Source: CAYLYP01 sp964387795 (GTDB lineage Bacteria > Bacteroidota > Bacteroidia > Bacteroidales > UBA7960). Taken from it: a DNA stretch of 10,642 nucleotides. The DNA lies in NCBI GenBank assembly GCA_964387795.1, contig CAYLYP010000098.1:1-10642 (forward strand), read 5' to 3'. Shown here piece by piece: positions 7,161-10,642 of the stretch (position 1 is the stretch's first letter; every line of letters starts with the position of its first letter). The notes beneath the pieces were generated by a model. That model made no database searches. It was not told the DNA's origin and was given only the letters and a program-made list of their open reading frames with translations. A program made the position numbers and the translations under genes.

Positions 7161-9776
7161 TTAATATTTGATTATTTTCCCGTGATATGCCTCATCGCCA
7201 TCAATCACCTTGATAATATATGTTCCAACAGGTAAATAATTAAGATTTAAAACCAGATTGTTTTCATTGATTCTTTCGGAATAAACTGTTTTGCCCAAAA
7301 TATTATAAACAAAGAAACTACAATTATTACTTTGGGGAACAAATGCCAAAGTTAGCATATCCTTAAAAGGATTAGGATAACAGGCAATCATGCGGGCAGA
7401 AGGTTTATGTTCAATGATAGAAGTAGGGATAATATCAGAGTAATCGTTCAGATTATTTTCCAGGTAATAATCCCTGATATCCTGGGCATGTTCTTTTAGA
7501 AGATTAACGCTTGAAATGTTGTTATTTGTGGAGCTACCTGTGAATTGAGCAAAGACAAAAGCAACTTCGAAGCAAACCCTTTCGTTGGGTTCAAAGTGAC
7601 CATGGTAAGCTGAACCAATACCTCTTCTGTCACCAGGCTCATTGGACACAGAAAACTCCTGCCACTGTTCATTATCGTTCACATCGCCCGGATAGAGGTA
7701 TCGGGTTTGAGTTTCGCTCACACCAGGCTGACCCGGATATCCGTTTCCACCAACAAAGATTGGTTGGTTGTCGTTCCAGCGTCCCTGAAGGCTAAGGAAA
7801 GCTTGTTGGGCAGACTCATTTTCGTTCATAGCAGGGTCATCAGAAGCAAATCCTATTTTACGAAAAGCATGAAGAGGGTGGCTTAAAAATACGATTCCCT
7901 GAGCAGGAGGATATTCATTATATGATATTACCCCGGATGTACCATCTGTAGGAGTCCCATTATAAGCATAGACCATGTTTAAAAGGGTATCACAACCAAT
8001 AAAATCATCATAACCATAACCAATTTCAAAATCATTGAAATGCCCAAAATATAAAGAGTCATAAGCAATTCCCGAAGCATTTACAATTTGATAATTAAGA
8101 AAAATGGTATTATGAAGGGCTTGATCTGAAGGATTATCATAACCATAGACCATTCCCAGAACTTCAATATTTAATGGCAAACGATTCAGGGTTACTCCCG
8201 AAAAACGACTGTCGTTGAAGATAAAAACAAGGGCCTTATCGCCTCGGATTATTGGGTATTCACCAAGATGGGGTTCGTAAACAGTATTAGAATTAAAGTC
8301 TTTAAAAGGAGCCAGATGGCTTCTTTGCCCATATTCACCATCGCCATGTGCCGGCCAGTTTTCAATTGCCCAAGGCATCTGATAGTAAGGGGAAGAATAG
8401 TTTGCTTTATGATATTCAATCTGGGATTTGGTAAGTTTCCAGATATGGTTCATCTTTTCCTGTGATGCAAAATAACCTTCAGGGGATGAAGATATTGGTC
8501 CTGTAGCAAAATCGTTCATACGGCTATCACTAAGCTCATAAAAGAGATATTTACTGCCGGCAATATGGATGTTATTTTGCTGATCTTTTGCACCTACCCT
8601 AAGTTTATTGGTAAAAATGGTATGTTTTCCTGAACCCCTTGGAGCTTCAAAACAAAAGCCCGTATCCACATTCCATTGATAGTGGCGCATTGCGCCATCA
8701 GAGCTAAATATACTACGGATGTTGTTTATATCGATGTAATCATAATTTGTATGGGCAATCATTTCTTTATAATTACAATTTTTAAGGTTTCCAATCATAG
8801 GAGAGACAAACACACTATCTCCTGATGCACAAATAAGTGAACCGGAAGCCCCTGTATACAAATAATACCTGCCTTCATTAGAATATCTGACCAGGCGGCT
8901 GTCATTAAAAAAAACATCTCCCTGTTGGTTCTCTGTATAAATAGAGACCTTATAATCAGAAGAGGGCAAACGGTAAAAGCTTAGGAGTTCATTACTTAAA
9001 TCTGTAAAGATATTGTTTTCCACCCTATATCTTTTTCCATAAAAAGTACTGATCCAAAGCCTGTTTTTTGAATCACAATGCAAAGCATGTATTGAATGGT
9101 TAGACATTATAGTATTCTGGTTTGTAAAGTTATTCCAGACATGATGATTGAAGAAAGAAAGCCCCTGGTTGGTACCAACCCATATACAATCGTTGTCAGT
9201 AAGGGCAAGAACATTAACAATATCATATATTAATCCTGAATTAGAGCTTAAATAATGCGACCATGTATGATTCTGAAAAGAATAAATAAACAGGCCACCA
9301 TTGGTTCCGGCATAAAGATAGTTATCACTAACAGCTATAGCCTTGATTGATTTAACAGGAAGTGTATTGTTCCCCTCAAATAAGGAAATGCTATTATTAC
9401 TATAATCATAAACCGCAATTCCATTATTTGTTCCTAAAAACAGTTCAGCATCTTTAATAAAGAGTGCATAAACAGTATCGGAGGGCAAAAGGCTATTAGA
9501 TTTGTTATAAACTGTCCAGCCTTCAGCAGCATTATATCTGGTTAAAGCAGGGAAAGCATTATCAATATCCCATTTTTCAAAAGCAATCCAAATATCCCCA
9601 TTAAGGCCAGATACCATTGCAGTTTTATATTTAAACTGCTCATCTGATATACTTCCCGGATTTTCTATTGCAGTTATACCTGGAGCAGGTTCCTGGCCAA
9701 AAATATTACCACTAACAAATACGATTAACAAGAACAGAAAATTGGATAAAGCTTTTACCCAGGCAATCCTTTTCAT
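7161..9776 (-). CDS. Secreted propeller protein with C-terminal type IX secretion sorting domain
   Basis: This 871-residue exported protein starts with a signal peptide (basic MKRIAWVK, then a hydrophobic core, with likely cleavage after NIFG, before Gln28). Residues about 50-250 hold five propeller-type blades with motifs near 61 (DIWIAF), 111 (ELFLGTNNGI), 153 (YLYAGTNGGL), 197 (CIWVGTNQGL) and 239 (RLWIST); weaker blade-like strands at 287 and 402 may continue the fold. Residues about 487-775 form a second module containing GEYPIIRGD, GGNGYPG, YLYPGD, EPGDRRGIGS and VAFVFAQ, which I recall as recurring in Bacteroidota secreted proteins but cannot name. Residues about 795-871 are a T9SS type A sorting domain (CYPNPF near 799, LPVGTYIIKV near 848, terminal KIIKY). 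The protein should cross the outer membrane by T9SS and be anchored or released. No catalytic motif is recognised. It has its own promoter and terminator and lies upstream of the propeller kinase on the same strand. Confidence 0.9.
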   Translation of the reverse strand: MKRIAWVKALSNFLFLLIVFVSGNIFGQEPAPGITAIENPGSISDEQFKYKTAMVSGLNGDIWIAFEKWDIDNAFPALTRYNAAEGWTVYNKSNSLLPSDTVYALFIKDAELFLGTNNGIAVYDYSNNSISLFEGNNTLPVKSIKAIAVSDNYLYAGTNGGLFIYSFQNHTWSHYLSSNSGLIYDIVNVLALTDNDCIWVGTNQGLSFFNHHVWNNFTNQNTIMSNHSIHALHCDSKNRLWISTFYGKRYRVENNIFTDLSNELLSFYRLPSSDYKVSIYTENQQGDVFFNDSRLVRYSNEGRYYLYTGASGSLICASGDSVFVSPMIGNLKNCNYKEMIAHTNYDYIDINNIRSIFSSDGAMRHYQWNVDTGFCFEAPRGSGKHTIFTNKLRVGAKDQQNNIHIAGSKYLFYELSDSRMNDFATGPISSSPEGYFASQEKMNHIWKLTKSQIEYHKANYSSPYYQMPWAIENWPAHGDGEYGQRSHLAPFKDFNSNTVYEPHLGEYPIIRGDKALVFIFNDSRFSGVTLNRLPLNIEVLGMVYGYDNPSDQALHNTIFLNYQIVNASGIAYDSLYFGHFNDFEIGYGYDDFIGCDTLLNMVYAYNGTPTDGTSGVISYNEYPPAQGIVFLSHPLHAFRKIGFASDDPAMNENESAQQAFLSLQGRWNDNQPIFVGGNGYPGQPGVSETQTRYLYPGDVNDNEQWQEFSVSNEPGDRRGIGSAYHGHFEPNERVCFEVAFVFAQFTGSSTNNNISSVNLLKEHAQDIRDYYLENNLNDYSDIIPTSIIEHKPSARMIACYPNPFKDMLTLAFVPQSNNCSFFVYNILGKTVYSERINENNLVLNLNYLPVGTYIIKVIDGDEAYHGKIIKY
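7164..7394 (-). other. T9SS type A C-terminal sorting domain
   Basis: This segment encodes residues about 795-871 of the 871-residue protein. It shows the usual order of the family: YPNPF with a following hydrophobic strand, FFVYNILGKTVYS, a Leu-Asn rich strand, LPVGTYIIKV, and a short basic end KIIKY. In T9SS cargo this domain directs outer-membrane passage and is normally removed by the sortase. Its presence implies that a T9SS is encoded elsewhere in the genome. Confidence 0.9.
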
Positions 9777-9816
9777 ATTATTTTGATTAAAGTTTTTGTA
9801 TTTATGTTTACATATA

Positions 9817-9848
9817 CAAATATAGGTCTCCAGTTATTATTAAACAAA
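9817..9848 (-). promoter_or_regulatory. Bacteroidota-type promoter of the T9SS propeller gene
   Basis: The minus strand carries TTTG (9848-9845), exactly 20 intervening bases, then TATATTTG (9824-9817). This matches the Bacteroidota -33/-7 consensus TTTG and TAnnTTTG with the expected spacing. It would start transcription near 9810 and leave a leader of about 30-35 bases before the ATG at 9776. Confidence 0.75.
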
Positions 9849-10108
9849 TATTGGTCAACATATTTCTGTATTTCGACTAATTTGATTGGCTATTAATTAT
9901 TTATAGAAAATTGATTTTATATTTATACTTTGCTTATTCATATCAACTACACTTTTTCGCCCCTGAAATTCGATGTAAATGTTTTTCAGATAACTTTTAT
10001 CCTGATTAAATGAGTTCACTCTATATTCATTAACCATGAAACTGACTTTAACCTAATCATATATTTTTCAATATTATTGCAATAAAAAACAAATTTTTTA
10101 CATAAAAT

Positions 10109-10130
10109 AAAAAAGCCCCAATAAAGGGGC
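10109..10130 (-). terminator. Intrinsic terminator after the small exported-protein gene
   Basis: On the minus strand a perfect 5 bp G/C stem (GCCCC/GGGGC, 10126-10130 and 10115-10119) closes a 6-base loop and is followed by six U's and a further U-rich run. It lies about 47 bases after the stop codon of the 102-residue gene, and so should end that transcript before the T9SS gene's promoter. Confidence 0.85.
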
Positions 10131-10176
10131 ATTTGGCTTTGAATGATAACAGTTGGTTTAAGGGTTTGGGAAAGTA

Positions 10177-10485
10177 TTATTTGACAAGCAAATCATCAGC
10201 AATCATTTTTGTATCAAAAGGGATGTCGTTAATAAAAGACTCTTCTACCCTGAGATCATGAAGCAAATAATTCATTTGCTCCTGATTTTGAATATTTAAA
10301 TTATTAAGGAACACCTTTTGGGTATCAAATGGGATATCATTTATTTCCTGCTCAGGGGCTGAAAACATTGAATCCAATTGTTGGAGGAAATTCTGGATTG
10401 AATATTTTTTTACAGGGTTTGATGCTGTTAATGTACTAATTCCGAAAATGGAGATGGCAAGGAAGGTGAAAAATTTTGCTTTCAT
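10177..10485 (-). CDS. Small exported protein with duplicated NDIPFDT motif
   Basis: This 102-residue protein begins with a clear signal peptide (MKAKFFTFLAISIFGISTLTA, cleavage likely near residues 21-22), so the mature form is about 80 residues in the periplasm or outside the cell. The mature part holds two copies of NDIPFDT at 49-55 and 86-92, spaced 37 residues apart, each followed by a basic or polar residue and a hydrophobic stretch. Between them is a Gln/Asn-rich helix-like segment. There is no lipobox, no cysteine and no recognised catalytic motif. I have an impression that I/V-x-DIPFDT motifs occur in other small Bacteroidota exported proteins, but cannot name a family. The start ATG follows an A-rich leader, and its own terminator follows. 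Expression as a single-gene unit is likely. Function is unknown. Confidence 0.8.
   Translation of the reverse strand: MKAKFFTFLAISIFGISTLTASNPVKKYSIQNFLQQLDSMFSAPEQEINDIPFDTQKVFLNNLNIQNQEQMNYLLHDLRVEESFINDIPFDTKMIADDLLVK
10210..10341 (-). repeat. Two coding repeats of NDIPFDT
   Basis: Two 21-base segments (10321-10341 and 10210-10230) encode the same seven residues, 111 bases apart and in the same frame. The codons differ at several third positions, so the duplication is old and the protein sequence appears to be under selection. This is read directly from the sequence; what the motif does is unknown. Confidence 0.75.
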
Positions 10486-10595
10486 GTCTTTTTTATTTTT
10501 TAGGTTTTGTTTTCATATTATCCAATCTTGTGCCAAACATCATATAAAATTGATATTGTTTATTTTACATTAAAACAATTCATTTATTTAAGGAT

Positions 10596-10611
10596 ATTTG
10601 AATGTTCAAAT
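10596..10611. promoter_or_regulatory. Perfect 7-2-7 inverted repeat, possible operator
   Basis: ATTTGAA and TTCAAAT flank a two-base spacer, forming a 16 bp dyad with perfect arms. It lies about 110 bases upstream of the small exported-protein gene and close to the right edge of the window. It could bind a dimeric regulator of that gene or of a gene starting beyond the edge. In A+T-rich intergenic DNA a dyad of this size can occur by chance. Confidence 0.3.
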
Positions 10612-10642
10612 GTGAAAAATGAATGAACGATATCGGACACCT

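Larger units (their letters stand above)
9777..10176. other. 400 bp intergenic region without a confident gene
   Basis: This A+T-rich stretch lies between two minus-strand genes. It holds the promoter of the T9SS gene at its left end (9817-9848) and the terminator of the small exported-protein gene at its right end (10109-10130). Between them the only open frame of note is a 46-codon minus-strand frame at 9897-10037 starting MVNEYRVNSF. It has no signal peptide and no recognised motif, and I do not call it a gene. No tRNA-like or repeat structure was seen. Confidence 0.6.

Noticed and set aside
8268..8465. Plus-strand frame of 65 codons inside the T9SS gene
   Set aside because: It is antisense to a motif-rich coding module with no promoter or family match of its own.
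2963..9776. Polysaccharide-utilisation locus
   Set aside because: The sensor type suggests it, but there is no SusC, SusD, glycoside hydrolase or sulfatase gene in the window.

Overview
The window looks like a chromosomal segment of a Bacteroidota bacterium, probably Bacteroidales-like; the order is an inference. The signs are low G+C, starts without Shine-Dalgarno sequences, a TTTG-N20-TATATTTG promoter of the Bacteroidota primary sigma factor type, a C-terminal type IX secretion (T9SS) sorting domain, and a large two-component-propeller hybrid histidine kinase. I see no rRNA, tRNA, CRISPR array, transposase, integrase or phage gene.

Layout: two plus-strand genes occupy the left end, a DUF4010/MgtC-like membrane protein (97-1374) and a short CstA-family transporter (1459-2910). 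They run in the same direction with an 84 bp gap and no visible terminator, so they may be co-transcribed. Everything to the right is on the minus strand. A hybrid sensor kinase of about 1320 residues (2963-6925) converges on the CstA gene. Next comes a secreted 871-residue T9SS cargo protein with an N-terminal propeller (7161-9776), and then a small exported protein of 102 residues with a duplicated NDIPFDT motif (10177-10485). A strong terminator lies after the T9SS gene (7117-7153) and another after the small gene (10109-10130). A well-formed promoter precedes the T9SS gene (9817-9848). The minus-strand genes therefore look like three separate transcription units.

How the genes may work together: the kinase has a periplasmic sensor of fourteen Reg_prop blades (two seven-bladed propellers) plus a Y_Y_Y domain, as in the hybrid two-component systems (HTCS) that sense polysaccharide fragments in Bacteroidota. 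It ends in a receiver domain and has no AraC-type DNA-binding output. There is no SusC/SusD pair or glycoside hydrolase nearby, so a polysaccharide-utilisation role is not supported here. The upstream gene encodes a surface or secreted protein that also carries propeller blades, which makes an extracellular partner for the kinase conceivable but unproven. No gene in the window can be tied to the kinase as a regulatory target.

Nothing here is clearly a new system. The points most worth a second look are the degenerate ATP-binding G2 box of the kinase, its missing output domain and possible lipid anchor, the unnamed conserved module in the T9SS protein, and the repeat motif of the small exported protein.
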